DNA from: Sipunculus nudus
Taxonomy: Eukaryota; Annelida; Sipuncula; Golfingiida; Sipunculidae
Reading direction: 5' to 3'
Assembly (NCBI GenBank): GCA_026874595.1
Contig: CM049311.1
Span: 56,876,453-56,940,452 of the forward strand
DNA length: 64,000 bases
Of this stretch, positions 1 to 13,135 are shown in pieces. Position numbers and translations under genes: made by a program. Numbering within the stretch: the stretch's first letter is position 1; every line of letters starts with the position of its first letter. The notes under the pieces are model-generated. The model searched no databases and was not told where the DNA came from. It was given only the letters and a program-made list of their open reading frames with translations.

Positions 1-3000
1 CTAACAAATTAAACACTTATCTAAAATGTATAAAATCAAAATCTGTGCATGTACAGTTCATAAAGAACTGGTGTCTCTTCCGAAGACGCTTTATTATTAT
101 TAGAAGTTTCTAGATCCAGCAGTTACGATCTGTGCCCTGCTAACGGACGGCCGTTAGATGTAGGAAGTTCTTGCTCAACCACCAGACAATTCCTGGTAAA
201 AGGCTCTTTAGAAACCTGATATAAGTTCACATTGACCTTTATTCTGTGAACTACACAGCAAAAACGTGCAAATTTATACAAAAGCTATATTCCAGTATCT
301 CAATAATTATTGCATTGATGGTCTTGAAATTTTCCAAGCATCAGTATTTCTCAATAATTCATGCATGGTTTGCCTTGAAATTGGCTGCGCATGTATATCT
401 TAGAAATCTATAATCATACTGTGACAAGAGTGGTGCTACTTGCAATTAAGAACTTCATTTTTGCAAGGTATAACTATTAGATATTTAGAGACTGACAAAT
501 AATACTTACATCACAGCAGCCCAGCAAAAATTACAAAGTAAATAACTAATGGGTATGAATGTTAAGATATAATATCACTGGCCATGCTTTAGAGACGGGT
601 GTAATAACTCATGGCTCCCTTAATTTATTAGATATTCCAAGTTTTAATGTGTGCCTGGATCTTGTGGCAGTATGATCTTGTCTTGTTTATTTTACATTCA
701 CCTCCAGGGCATTCACTCACAGTGCAAAAGTTTTTCATCACCTGGGATGTTATACTTCCTGGACAGCTCTCACCTGAGATGCAGCCTCTTCAAACCAGAA
801 TATGGAAAGGAACAGGGTCCCCTCTTATTTTAGCAGAATTTAACCTGGAAGGGAACCTAGAGTCAGTGACCTTGAGGATTTATAATCCATCCACCAATTG
901 CTGTCAGTTATATGCAATAAAATGTTCCTACAATGCTCGGTTTGCATTAAGTCCCAGTCACTTAGTACTCTGTGCGAAGTGCATTTGAGAGGATCAGGAT
1001 CTATTGACAGCAGGCGTATGTTTCAGATATGATAGCAATTTACATGCAGCCTTCATACTGAAAAACAAAGGTATTTTGTAGACTGAATCCAAAAGTAAAG
1101 TATAATTGTATAATACCTAACACTAGAGCATGTGGAACTCACACTTTGTTTTGTTGTTAATAGTAAGGGGAAAATGTCTGTTGCTTGAAGGGAAGCATTA
1201 GATACCCAAAACTCTCATTGTCAAGGTATATGACTGTCATATATATATATATATTTAAAATGCAGCTATATAAAGAGATTTTATTCTTTATATTAAAGCT
1301 CCTTGGGCTTGATTGACATGTTTATAAAAAGAGATTCTTGGAAATCATTACGTGGGCATATAAGCAATGTATGGGTCATATTGAATACCAGGCACTGAGC
1401 ATTATTCCATGTATAGATCAGATATGATGGGCAAACACGAGATCAGATGCAAAGTATTCTTGTCTCATATATAGCTCGAGCTCATGTAATCTCTGTCTTT
1501 TTAAAAGAAACTCCTACAGATAGAGCTGCAAAAAAAAATTGCCCCTGTGTGGGGTTGGGAACTTTCTTCATATTTACCTTTAAGGAGTACGTGTCAGTGT
1601 TTAAACTAACTGGTTTGACAGTGGTTTACGGTACTAACATTTCGGGGTAGGTCTGAATACTGTGATACAGTAAAACTTTATGTTCTTGAACAGATTGTGC
1701 TTATTCTGTTACACATAGCCTGGCTACTTAGCCTACCTAAATTCTTGATGAACCAAAACATTAATTCTGGTAACATCTTCACATGCTCAAGCAGGTTTCA
1801 TGTCAAATTAGACTGGAGATTACTAGGTTTAACTAGGGGTGTAATGGATGCTTATAATTTTAACCCCAGGATTTAATTGTAATAGATTCTTCATTTCTGA
1901 ATCAATACATTTTTGTTATTGGATTTTGTCTCTACCACCTTGAAGCCATATATGAGATGTCAGATTTGACAAATTCTAACGTGATTTTGTGGGTGTTTAA
2001 CTGATATCATATATAAAACTCATACATATATATTATATATGTATACATGCCCTAGATCAAGTTTACATGCTAGCGAGTAGACCACTACACTTGCTTAGAA
2101 ACGAGGTTGGCAGTAACATGGTAGGTGCTACTTTACATTGTTCCTTTGATAATGTGCAAAAAATTAACAAACATCTGTTGTCGTAAAATATTTGCTTTTA
2201 TTTTAAGGATGGTCTGAAATTTACTACAAAAATTATAACTGAATTGAGCTCAAGTCAATGCCAAAGGTAAAGAAACCGTAATTGAATTGAATTTTAAGCT
2301 CCTCAGTGGCTCGTACAATGCACAGGCCTTCCTCCTGAGTTTGCCATGGCGCTTTTGCCTCCCTGCAAGTCTAAGTGAATGTGAGTAGGAACTAAGTAAT
2401 AAAACATACACAAGCATGGATATATATCCAGTTTATTAAACTGACTGTGTGTTAAAACCAGGCTGCTTGAACATAGTGATTGTCCTGGGTTGCTCTGAAT
2501 GGCCGACAGTACTTGGCATGACTCTCATGTCACTGACCAGCTGACATTCAGAGTTGAGATCCAGGTTAAACACCACTAAGTGAACTGGAGGTACATAGAA
2601 CATTAATTAGCTTTAATTAAAAATTAAAGCATCTTGGATCTACTGATAATATATACCACCAAACTTCAAAATCATCCGTCTTGCTGCACTGGCCATGTAA
2701 AAGCACAGTTTTGAATGATCTCAGTCTTTGGCATGGATCCCAGGCTGGTCAGGCTTATCTCAGTCCATAACTTAAATATAAATTCATAGAACGGGAATTA
2801 CTGGTAGTTGATGAATATGCACTTCCATGACATGGATTTTAGACTGGAGAATCATGCTTTTACTTTTAAATTTGAATCCACTTTTGTTATACATTTTGGA
2901 AAAAAGCTTGTTGATAGTACTTTTTTTAGTGTTTCATTATAAATGTAAGATAAGTTCATTGTTAAATTTAGAAAGCATTGAACAGCATTGACCAGATAAT

Positions 3001-3357
3001 TTCAGTGCCTGTTGATTTTTTGTTGTTGACATACATATAGCTTGATTCGTGGAAAGAATGGAAGTCGTCTCTGCACAGGACCTGAGCACAAATATATGAT
3101 TTATAGCATCAGTCAGGTATTCCCTGTCATGGTCAATATATAGTCAGATATCGAAGGTGATGCTAATTTCAGTTTCCTACCTTTCCCTGCCTTTTATCAA
3201 GTTCAGAAAACCTACGTGGTGTAAGTTCACTTCAGGGTGAAGATGATGCATGCTTTCTGACAAAGACTGTGGCCAGGGATCCTAGAGCAGAGAATATTCC
3301 AAATAGAACATGTATATGCATGCACAGTTGCTTTAACGGCTATTTGTGGGGTTATAA
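1..3357. other. No supported gene; intergenic or intronic AT-rich DNA
   Basis: I see no coding exon with a recognisable protein, on either strand. The longest open stretch (647-988, plus) has biased, low-conservation-looking content and no domain. Positions about 100-160 resemble part of a repeat that recurs at 55260-55310 and 58325-58380 (shared text around 'cagttacgat' and 'tgtgccctg'), so at least this fragment is repeat-derived. A short TA run lies near 1236-1253 and another near 2012-2044. Confidence 0.5.
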
Positions 3358-3443
3358 AAAAACAACCTATTAAGCCGTTTCTGTTACACACAGGTGAATA
3401 AATATAGACCTGTGTGTAGTAGAAATGGCTTTATAGGTTGTTT
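3358..3443 (+). ncRNA. 86-nt near-perfect hairpin, pre-miRNA-sized (or tiny MITE)
   Basis: The left arm 3358-3395 and the right arm 3408-3443 are reverse complements over about 36 nt around a 12-nt loop (3396-3407). As a plus-strand RNA the arms differ from perfect pairing at only four positions: three become G-U or U-G pairs and one is U-U. Size and shape fit a microRNA precursor, but an equally good explanation is a very short inverted-repeat transposon remnant. No known mature miRNA seed is claimed. Read as minus-strand RNA, the three wobble pairs would become A-C mismatches, so the pairing favours plus-strand transcription if it is an RNA. Confidence 0.35.
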
Positions 3444-4734
3444 GGTTGCTTAATATCCAAACATATAGTGATTCAAACAAATGTGTTGTTTGAAACAGTA
3501 TGCAACCTTGTGGTTACAAGTTCAGCGATCCAGTGATTAAACTGCCACCAGTACAATGCTCTATATAAACAGGGTTAGCCAACATCTGATAGGACTTTAA
3601 CAACCAATGATGTGATAAGTATCACAGATACATACAGATACATACCTGTTGTAAGGAGTATTGGATTACAGATTCCAAAACATTACTCCTCTCTATGGAA
3701 GTTCATCATGCTGTTGCCCCAATACTTATTGAAAGATGATTTATGAAACAGCAGGTTTGCTTATGTGCAGTCAGCCAATAAGAAGTTAATATTGTTAATA
3801 AACTGTTTTCTGGCCAGTGATGTCCCGCCTTCCATGTGCTGGAAGATACTAATATGAAATGCTGTAGGTCACTAATGAAATGTGGTACTTTCACTTGGAT
3901 GTCATATACCATCTACATATCAATACAGTGACTTCGGACGATATTGATATGTAATAACTCACTTTGTGTTATTTTGTGACATATCATTGCATTTGGTTAA
4001 TCATTACAGCTCTAGCAAACATTATATACTTGGACCCTGTGTAGGGACTACAGTTCCTTGACTGTAACCACCTGAAACTGACAGGAGTGTCCAGGCAGGG
4101 ACAAACAACACCAGTCTATATGGAACCTGTATATTAGATTTACTGGCCACTTCTCTTCATTCTTGAATGATTTCAAAATTGTGGTTATGAATGCATTATA
4201 AAATGTAGTGAAGATTAAAATATAAAAATGTGAAAAGTTCTGTAATTCATCAGATCAACAGGCTGATCATTGCTCCATATGGGATAGGCGGATCAAAGCC
4301 AGGTCTGATATCCTTTTTAGGGCCCATTTTCCATGTATTCTTTTCTGCACGCTTAACTTTGTGCATTTAAGTCAAGACAGTTCAAACAACTTGTAGCATT
4401 TCCATTCACACTTTTCATCGCACTTGCATTCATCGCGATGAGAAAAGTCAATTCCTATTTGATATTTCTGCTCACTTTTTTTCCTCAGTACAGTAAAAAC
4501 AATAAACAGTCACCGAATTCAGCGAACTGAAAAGTGCACATTGAAAATATATTCAGCCTGGCTTTCAGCTTGTTGATTTCAAGCACCTTGAAATTTCAGC
4601 GTACATGAAAAACCAGCCCGAAGCTTTGTGTCTGCTCTTAAAGTCCCAGTTGCGACATGCAACCAATTATAATATTAAAAGGTGTTTCCATGTGTGTGTA
4701 TGCATGACTAAGAAAAATTGCTCATATGATTTTT
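3444..4734. other. No supported gene
   Basis: Only a short spurious open stretch on the minus strand (3706-3912) is present, with no domain. I see no repeat arm or RNA gene that I can support. Confidence 0.45.
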
Positions 4735-4763
4735 AGCTCAGCTGACTATAAGTAATCTGAGCT
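4735..4763 (+). repeat. 29-nt terminal hairpin of copy A
   Basis: The arms AGCTCAGCTGACT and AGTAATCTGAGCT enclose an ATA loop and carry two mismatches. The same 29-nt hairpin recurs at 8660-8688 (plus), 54990-55018 (inverted) and 58398-58426. It marks one end of the element family. Confidence 0.7.
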
Positions 4764-7095
4764 ATAGTCGTGGTCCATTGTCCATCGTCCCTCCGTCTGT
4801 CCGTCCGTCTTTAGATGTGGCACGTTTTGAAACCGTAAGACCTGGGAATCCAAAATTCTACATAATGTTAGATGTCCCCAAGATCTCCTACCAAGTCTTT
4901 GCGACTTCGTTCCTGTGAGAAATTAAGGAAAAACCTCAATTTTTTATTAAAAAACCTATTTTCACACTTCAGGACGGCCTAATATCAAAACCACTCATCT
5001 GTTTTTCCTCATATTTACCATAAATATTCCTCTATATAGTACTTATGTACATGCTAGAAATTATGTCTGTATTATATAATTTAAAAAAGTTATGGGCCCA
5101 AACATAATGCATTTTGTAAAAATTCAGATATTTGATATATAAGATATTTGATCGCTTAACACAAAACTTGTTTAAGCTATGGACTTTTTTCCAGTAATAT
5201 AACTTTAATTAATCAAAATTAAATTGTATAACCAAAATTAGATCCATATCTTTTAAATTTTTTAAAATATTAACAAAAATAAAAAATTGGTACCTTAAAT
5301 TTTGCCCAGTTTTGACCATGGCACGTTTTTTTCCTGTAAGTACTGTTGATTTAATTTTCACAGAATGTTTTTTGTTAGCATTTTGTCTGTTAACACAAAA
5401 AATTTGAAACCAGTTGATCAAAAACTGTAGATTTTATTCAAGTTTTCAAGCACCATGTAATATATTGTTTACATCAAGCTAGTGTTATGCAGTTTGCAAG
5501 AGCTCAGCTCCCCAGCTTCAGCTCTCAGTTCCTAAAATTTGGCATACAATTAGATGTCTCCAAAATCCCCTACCATGCCAAGAATTTGGTCACTAGGACT
5601 TAATACCTTCGAGATATTAATGAAAAACTTCATTTTTCCATTAAAAACCCATTGTTACACTTCAAGACTGCCTAATATCAAAACCACTGATCTGACTTTA
5701 ATCATATATAATATACATATTTTTCTATACATTCTCTATGCACATGCCTGAAATGATGTCAGTATTGCGTAATTGTTTTAAGTTATGAGCCCAAACATAA
5801 TGCACTTTGTAAAAAATTCAAGAAATATATTTACTCCTTTTACAAGGGGATTTGCTGAGGCCAGAGATTTTTCGTCAGGGATGTAACATTATTTATTCAA
5901 GATTCAATTGAATACCCAAAATTTGTTCTGAATTTTTCCAATTTTATAAGTTATTAGTATAAATCTAAAATTAGTACCTTAAATTTTGCCCAACTCTGAC
6001 CATGGCACGTTTGTTTCCTGTGAGCACTGTTGATATAATTTTCATATCATGCACACATAAGGATTTCAGCTTTTTAGTTTAGAAGGCTGAAAGAAATTGG
6101 CCAAAAATTGTAGCTTTTATTAATGCTTTTATGAGACCAAGTCAGACCTTGGTCCTCTCCAGCCTGTCTTGAGTCACCTGTATGTTGACCTTGTTGAACT
6201 TTCAGCAAATTATGCATGCTTGAGGCGCTACCCATACACTGGGGCAGCCAGGCAGCTTATGGCCAGCCACAGTTGATCCAGGTGTCCAACCCAACTCATC
6301 TAGAAGTTTTAACCAACAACATAACAATAAACAATAAACTAATAAATTTTTATTGGTTTTTAATAACAAATGATAACTGATGATATAAGAACCTTGTATC
6401 GATGGATAGAATGTCATGTATTCTAAACAACACCATGCAGTCACCTATGGTATTTTTCAGTTCAATTTTAATGAAAAAAAGTAAATCATATTATTCATTA
6501 CTAATCATTAGGGATCATATGAAGGAAATTAATGATAGACAAAGATGCAGTTGATATTATTAATCTAGATTCCTACTGTGTCTAGTGTGTACATTGATGT
6601 AAAATAAATCCAAAATAAATATATTACTTTTATTTTTTTTTAATATAAATAAAAGCCATAAAACCAGGTACTTATGATCATTATTTAAATGTGTGAATTT
6701 TGTATATTCTGGATTCTCAACATCATTGTTTGGTGAAAACTGAATAAATACCAGACATGGTCCGAATACATTGTAATTGTATTTAAATACAAATATGAAT
6801 ATTTACTCAATTCAGTTATATTTCTTTTAAAAAAATCATATGATTCTCTTATTATTTTTAATAAAAATTATATTAGGGACAATATTTGTAATTTTTTTTT
6901 AATAAATAGTTAAACTCTTATATTAGATGTTCTGCTTATAAGTTATATGGCCAAGTCAAAATCTGTGTGACAGTAGTACTCCATTTGTTAATAAAATAAT
7001 TTAAATCAATCCTCTTCCCTGTCTCCAAAGGTACTATCAAAATCATACATAAGCTAAACAACAACAACTCATAATACAGCTTATATTTATTACCA
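4735..7095 (+). repeat. 2.4-kb dispersed repeat, copy A (hairpin + GTCC microsatellite end, tandem core)
   Basis: This copy matches 8660-11202 in direct orientation almost end to end, and its first roughly 1.4 kb matches about 53620-55018 inverted. It opens with a 29-nt hairpin (4735-4763: AGCTCAG..TGACT / AGT.A..CTGAGCT), followed by 'atagtcgtggtccattgtcc' and a short CCGT/GTCC microsatellite (about 4783-4812). The body contains two diverged tandem units of roughly 690 bp (about 4840-5460 and 5525-6140), each with the phrases 'atggcacgttt' and 'cctaatatcaaaaccact'. This layout of hairpin, tetranucleotide array and tandem core is known from bivalve pearl-type and Helentron-associated non-autonomous elements. 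The family assignment is inference. Positions about 6145-7095 are shared only with copy B, so they may be co-duplicated flank. Confidence 0.75.
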
Positions 7096-8659
7096 AATTA
7101 CTGAAGTTTTTCAGATGCTCTAATGTATTTGCATTTTGTACATCCAAGACCCCACTCTTGCTCACTACAGCCTTGCCTCGGTAACCTTATAAGTGATGCA
7201 GCACTGGCAGAACGGCCCTGCTGTAATAAACATACACTTATTCTCATGGGCCCTACCCTAACATCCCGCCCCAGTTCCCCCCCCCCCACACACACACACA
7301 CACCACCACCTTACCAATTATATTGCAATACATGGTTTGTTATTGTCAACTGTATTTCTTTAAATGTAAAGCTGTTTTTGATCCAATGTGCACAACTTTT
7401 CTTGAAATATTAATTCAAGAAGTAATCCAAGAGATGCCACGTTGATCTGATGTAGCATTTTAAAGAAATTATTTCCTTTTAAATAATTAAACAAAATATA
7501 ATTCAACCCATCAGTAGGCATAATTTGATAATATATGAAGCAAATCATGGATAAATAAAGGTGCAATTTAAATTGTGAAATCTGGAGTGTTATTTTCATA
7601 TAGAGTATCGCTTTGCAAAATTAAAATAATTTATAAAAAAAATATATATATATATATATACATATCTCTGTGCCTAATTTGATGTTACCTGACTAAATTA
7701 AGTATAAATGTTGATGCAATTTAGACTTGTGAATCAATTCAAATATTCATATATATGATATACTGCAAATATATAGTAAAATTTATAAACTTAAAAAAAA
7801 TGACTTAACAAAAGAAAAAATAGGATCATATGCAAATATTTGTTCATTATTTTCCTGTCTCAGTAGAATGGAAATTAAAGTTATTTGCTTTGTTTTCCAT
7901 CTCTCTGCATGTTTTTAAATATTTAAAATAATTTCTTTTAAACTAAATGTTATCCTTTATGTATATGCAGAGGTGCTGTAACTCCCACCAGTCCCTGTAA
8001 GCACCATTGAATTTTATTCCGTATTCTGTATTGATATCCATAGGTGTTGCAACTCTCCCCCCCCCCCCAGTCAATCTGCCCTAGTTTTAAGTTTTAAGCA
8101 TAAATATAAAATCAGTACCTTAAATTTTGCCCAACTTTGGCCATGGCACATATTTTCCTGTAAGTACTCTGGATTTAATTTTCACAGCATGTACTCATAA
8201 GGATTTAATCTGTTAAATCTGAAGTTTGAAAATAAAAGCTGCAAAATTAGGCTAGTTATTGAATTTTTTGGAGGCTCTTGTTGTATTCCCTTACATTGTC
8301 AAGCAGTCCACTTTGGTCACTGTAGGTCATTCAGTGCATTGCTATGCTCCCCTGATGTTATGTAATCCCATCACTGGGGCAAGCCCTCACTCTAGTCCAT
8401 CTTGATCAGGCTGTCTGCAGTTAATACCACAGGGAGCCTTTCTCTCTCTCTCTCCCCCCCCCCCCCCATTTTGTTGACAGACCTGTACTATAAACAAGAT
8501 TAATCTTATAATTTCACATTTTTTTCAGCAACGAGCAGTTACAACAGAGACCCTTCCCCACCCACCCCTTCAATACACAGGACTAAAAAACAAGATGAAT
8601 CTTATAATTTTAACGTTAAATAAATTCTTTTTGTTGAGACTTGGACAATTTTGATTTTT
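7096..8659. other. Spacer between the two repeat copies; partial repeat and simple repeats
   Basis: No gene is seen. Positions 7277-7287 are an 11-nt C run followed by a CA microsatellite to about 7303, and 7638-7661 is a TA run. Positions about 8090-8360 match the inverted copy near 54190-54440 (shared text 'ggaggctcttgttgtattcc' and 'caagcagtccactttg'), so they are a partial third copy of the repeat core. Positions 8441-8467 are a TC run merging into 14 C. Confidence 0.55.
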
Positions 8660-11202
8660 AGCTCAGCTGACTATAAGTCATCTGAGCTATAGTCGTGGTC
8701 CATTGTCCGTCGTCCGTCTGTCTGTCCGTCCGTGTGTCCGTCCGTAGATGTGGCACGTTTTGGAACCGTAAGACCTAGGAATCCAAAATTTGGCATAATG
8801 TTAGATGTCCCCAAGATCTCCTACCAAGCCGAAAACTGGGTCTTTTCGACTTCGTTCCTGTGAGAAATTAAGGAAAAACCTCAATTTTTTATTAAAAACC
8901 TATTTTCACACTTCAGGACTGCCTAATATCAAAACCACTCATCTGTTTTTCCTCATAATTACCATAAATATTCCTCTATATAGTTCCTATGTACATTCAA
9001 GAAATTATGTCTGTATTATATAATTTAAAAAAGTTATGGACCCAAACATAATGCATTTTGTAAAAAATCAGGAAAGATATTTGATCACTTAACACAAAAC
9101 ATGTTAAAGCTATGGACCTTTTTTCCAGTAATATAACTTAAATTAATCAAAATTAAATTGTATACCCAAAATTAGATCCAAATCTTTTAAATTTTTTTAA
9201 ATATTAACAAAAATAAAAAATTGGTACCTTAAATTTTGCCCAGTTTTGACCATGGCACGTTTTTTTCCTGTAAGTACTGTGGATTTAATTTTCACAGCAT
9301 GTTTTTGTTACCTTTTCAACTGTTAACACCAAAAATTTGAAACCAGTTGATCAAAAACTGTAGATTTTATTCAAGTTTTCAAGCACCATGTAACATATTG
9401 TTTACATCAAGCTAGTGTTATGCAGTTTGCAAGAGCTCAGCTCCCCAGCTTCAGCTCTTAGTTCCTTAAATTGGGCATACAGCTAGATGTCTCCAAAATC
9501 CCCTACCATGCCAAGAATTTGGTCACTATGACTTAATACCTTCAAGATATTAATGAAAAACTTCATTTTTCCATTAAAAACCCATTGTTACACTTCAAGA
9601 CTGCCTAATATCAAAACCACTGATCTGACTTTAATCATAAATAATATACATATTTTTCATTCTCTATGCACATGCCAGAATGATGTCAGTATTGCGTAAT
9701 TGTTTTAAGTTATGGGCCCAAACATTATGATTTTTGTAAAAAATCAAGAAATATATTTACTCCCTTAACAAGGGGATTGCTGAAGCTAGAGATTTTTTGT
9801 CAGGGATGTAACATTATTTAATCAAGATTCAATTGAATACCCAAAATTAGTTATGAATTTTTCCAATTTTATAAGTTATTAGTATAAATGTAAAATTAAT
9901 AACTTAAATTTTGCCCAACTTTGACCATGGCACGTTTGTTTCCTGTGAGCACTATTGATATAATTTTCATATCATGCACACATAAAGATTTCAGCTTTTC
10001 AGTTTAGAAAGCTGAAAGAAATTGGCCAAAAATTGTAGCTTTTATAAATGTTTTTATGAGACCCTGTGAGACTTTGGCTCTCTCCAGCCCCTCTTGAGTC
10101 ACCTGTATGTTGACCTTGTTTAACTTTCAGCAAATTATGCATGCTTGAGGCGAGGCATACAGGGGAATCCAGGCAGCTTATGGCCAGCCACAGTTGATCC
10201 AGGTGTCCAACCCAACTCATCTAGTAGTTTTAACCAACTACATAACAATAAACTATAAATTAATAAATTTTTATTGGTTTTTAATAAAAAATTAAAGAAA
10301 AATAGAAAAGGAATTTGTTAGTTTATAATAACAGGAAATTAACTTGCAGTTACTGATGATATAAGAATCTTGTATCGATGGATAGAATGTCACATATTCC
10401 AAATAACACCATGCAGTCACCTATGGTATTTTTCAGTTCCAATTTTAATGATAAAGAAGTAAATCATATCATTCATTACTAATCATTAGGGATCATATGA
10501 TGGAAATTAATGATAGACAAAGATGTAGTTGATAATATTGATCTAGATTCCTACTGTGTCTAGTGTGTACATTGATATGAAATTAGTCCAAAATGAATTT
10601 ATTACAGTTATTTTTTAATATAAATGAAAGCCATAAAACCAGGTACTTATGATCATTATTTAAATGTGTGAATTTTGTATATTCTGGATTCTCAACATCA
10701 TTGTTTGGTGAAAACTGAATAAATACCAGTCATGGTGCGAATACTTTGTAATTGTATTTAAATACGAATATGATTATGTACTCCATTATAAAATTTCTTG
10801 CATAAAGAATGGGAATTCAGGTAAAAATGAAAGTATATGAATACCAGTGCAAATACTTTCAAAATGTATTCATGAATGCATTCATGAATATATTCTTTAA
10901 TATTATTTTAATAATCATTTCAGTTATATTTCATTTTAAAAAATCATATGATTCTCTTATTATTTAAAAAAAAAATAATATTTGGGACAATATTTGTAAT
11001 TTTTTTAAATTAATAGTTAAACCCTTATATTATATATTCTGCTTATAAGTTATATGGCCAAGTCAAAATCTGTGTGACAATAGCACTCCATTTGTTAATA
11101 AAATAAATGAAATCAGTCCTCTTCCCTGTCTCCAAAGGTACTATCAAAATCATACATAAGCTAAACAACAACAACTCATAATACAGCTTATATTTATTAC
11201 CA
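8660..11202 (+). repeat. 2.5-kb dispersed repeat, copy B
   Basis: This is a direct-orientation copy of 4735-7095. It starts with the same 29-nt hairpin (8660-8688) and a longer GTCC/GTCT microsatellite (about 8706-8746). The two internal tandem units are at about 8780-9420 and 9450-10050, followed by the shared stretch with 'atggatagaatgtcacatat'. It ends with the shared phrase 'cagcttatatttattacca', after which the copies part. Copy B carries about 130 extra bases near 10790-10920, including a GAATGCATTC-type palindromic stretch near 10872. No protein of the element is encoded, so it is non-autonomous. Confidence 0.75.
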
Positions 11203-13075
11203 CACAAAACCAGCATGTGCCTCATTTCTAAATAATATTTTTTTATCATATATAACAGCTGAGCGTCGTGACCCATAGGTCCCTTGTTTTTTTAAAGAAA
11301 ATATTGTCCAGGAATTTATCCTAATATTCAAATGAGATAGATTTAAGATAGATTTAACAAGATTTAAGAAGATATAAATACTTTGTAGCATTTCATTCAT
11401 ATCTCTTAAAAGTTGGCCGAGCCTAGGTGTAAATAACACTGTTAAACTTAAATTTAAAATCAGGAATATTGGTCAAACTTTGTGGGATTAATTTTTAACT
11501 ATTATGGCCATATATTTAACTTTCGAAAACTTAATTACCTTCACACATTATTTGTTTATGAAATGTAACTTTTATATAACGCTTACCGTAGGCCCATTTT
11601 TTCCCTAGGTGCATCACTAAATGATTTCAGGCCAAAAATTACAGAGTGCATATGCTTTAGCTCATGTTCATTATTCTATAATTTACAGAGGTCCATTTCA
11701 GCAGGGCCATTTTCTCTTAGCTTTTCAAATGGTAATATACATGAAAAACCAAAAGAAATAAAAATATTTTGCAGTTACTAATATTTTCCAAAATTCAGCT
11801 GAGCGATGTGACCCAGGGGTCCCTTGTTTAACTGGGGTGTTTCCATGTGTCCATCAGCGTCTGTGCGTACATGTGTAAAAATCACCACAGAAGCAATTTT
11901 CACTCATAGGGTCTGCATGAACTCAGTGGATTCAGGGTAAAATACTAAAATGATGTCACTTCACCATGATTCTGTGGAAGGCCTGCTCAATTAGCTATAT
12001 ACAAATATAAGCTTCTGCCAGTTCACGCATATAAGCATATATGCACACATGGAAACACACTTATTTTTTCAAGCATATATGTGCACATTGAAACAGCTTT
12101 AAGGCGGAATGGTTACGTAAAAGTCTTAATTATTACCATGACAGCCCTCAGATTGTTCCTATGACCCAAGAATGTTTATGGTAATAAAGGTAAATGGTTG
12201 ATTCAAGGACCAAGAAAACTTTACATGTTCCAAGTGATACAGCTTGGAGAGAACATGCAAAATCAATTTATATTAAAAACCACAACACATTGATCCTGAT
12301 AGTGTCTGTCTCAGTGGTATTCCAGCAGTTTGTATACAGCCAGTATTGACCTGTGTGTTTGCATGATGACCGGCACAAAATCAGATTTAACACTATTAAC
12401 TTGTTCTTCAGTCAAATCCAGTGATCCATTGTACAGATCGGCTTTAATACATTTGGAAAAAGTCACCAACAAACAGTGTAGAAGCAGGTCATGTCAGAAT
12501 GTATTTTGTTGTGTACTTCTGTCAGTCACAAAATCAGGTCACAGAACTGATTGATCTGTGCAAACATGACATATATATATATTAGTATATATATAATAAG
12601 TGGAACCAGGTAGTTTGGTGTTCCCTCATTTATAAACAGTCTTTGTTGAGAGTGTGACCCTGATTGTTGAAGTTCCAGGCATCCTTCTTCTATCTCTGGC
12701 CTGTATAGAGGTTTGAACAGTCAATAAATCTGTTTGCTGAGCAGGTGACCCAGAACTGGATAGTGGATACTGTATGGTTTATGTGTTACCGGTAGTCTTA
12801 GCAAGGACTGCAGTAGATAAAAAACTAAGGGTGTCCACTAGCTCTGGTCATGTTCTGTTACTACACCTCACCAAAGTCCAGTAAGAAGTCTGCATGAAGT
12901 CAGCATTGCAGCTTGTGTCCACCTACCTCTATGTCTAGTGGCAATGTGCCCTGTATTCATTAGTTAGTAATCTGACCTTAATGCACTATGGCTGGGGTTA
13001 AACAAAGAAGATGATATCTGATGCTTGTATATAAGTGATGGCAGACAGAGATTGGACAGCTGAGAGAACCTAAAC
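11203..13075. other. No supported gene; short repeat boundaries
   Basis: A 35-bp motif beginning CAGCTGAGCG and ending GGTCCCTTGTTT occurs twice in direct orientation, at 11256-11290 and 11796-11830, about 540 bp apart. Positions about 11850-12110 contain a diverged repeat that recurs at 20660-20860 (shared 'ttctgccagttcacgcatat' and 'gaagcaattttcac'). A TA microsatellite lies at about 12571-12598. I find no coding exon here. Confidence 0.45.
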
Positions 13076-13135
13076 ATGTTGTATCTGGATGAGAATGTAG
13101 ACTTGCTCCTTCTGGATTATTATGACCCAGTCCAG
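13076..13135 (+). CDS. Possible first coding exon of the ankyrin/SOCS-box gene (20 codons)
   Basis: An ATG at 13076, preceded by an in-frame TGA 15 nt upstream, opens 20 codons rich in Leu and acidic residues, ending ...YYDPVQ at a CAG/GTTGGT junction (13135/13136). The frame is phase 0, which matches the phase-0 start of the large exon at 17439, where the reading continues ITSINEN. The donor is weak (GTTGGT rather than GTRAGT), and the intron would be 4303 bp. If wrong, translation may instead start at the first Met codons inside the large exon (about 17478) or in another upstream exon. The assignment rests on phase, context and plausible protein text, not on transcript data. Confidence 0.45.

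Noticed and set aside
647-988. 113-residue plus-strand open frame
   Set aside because: No domain and odd composition. It overlaps another open frame, and nothing suggests coding.
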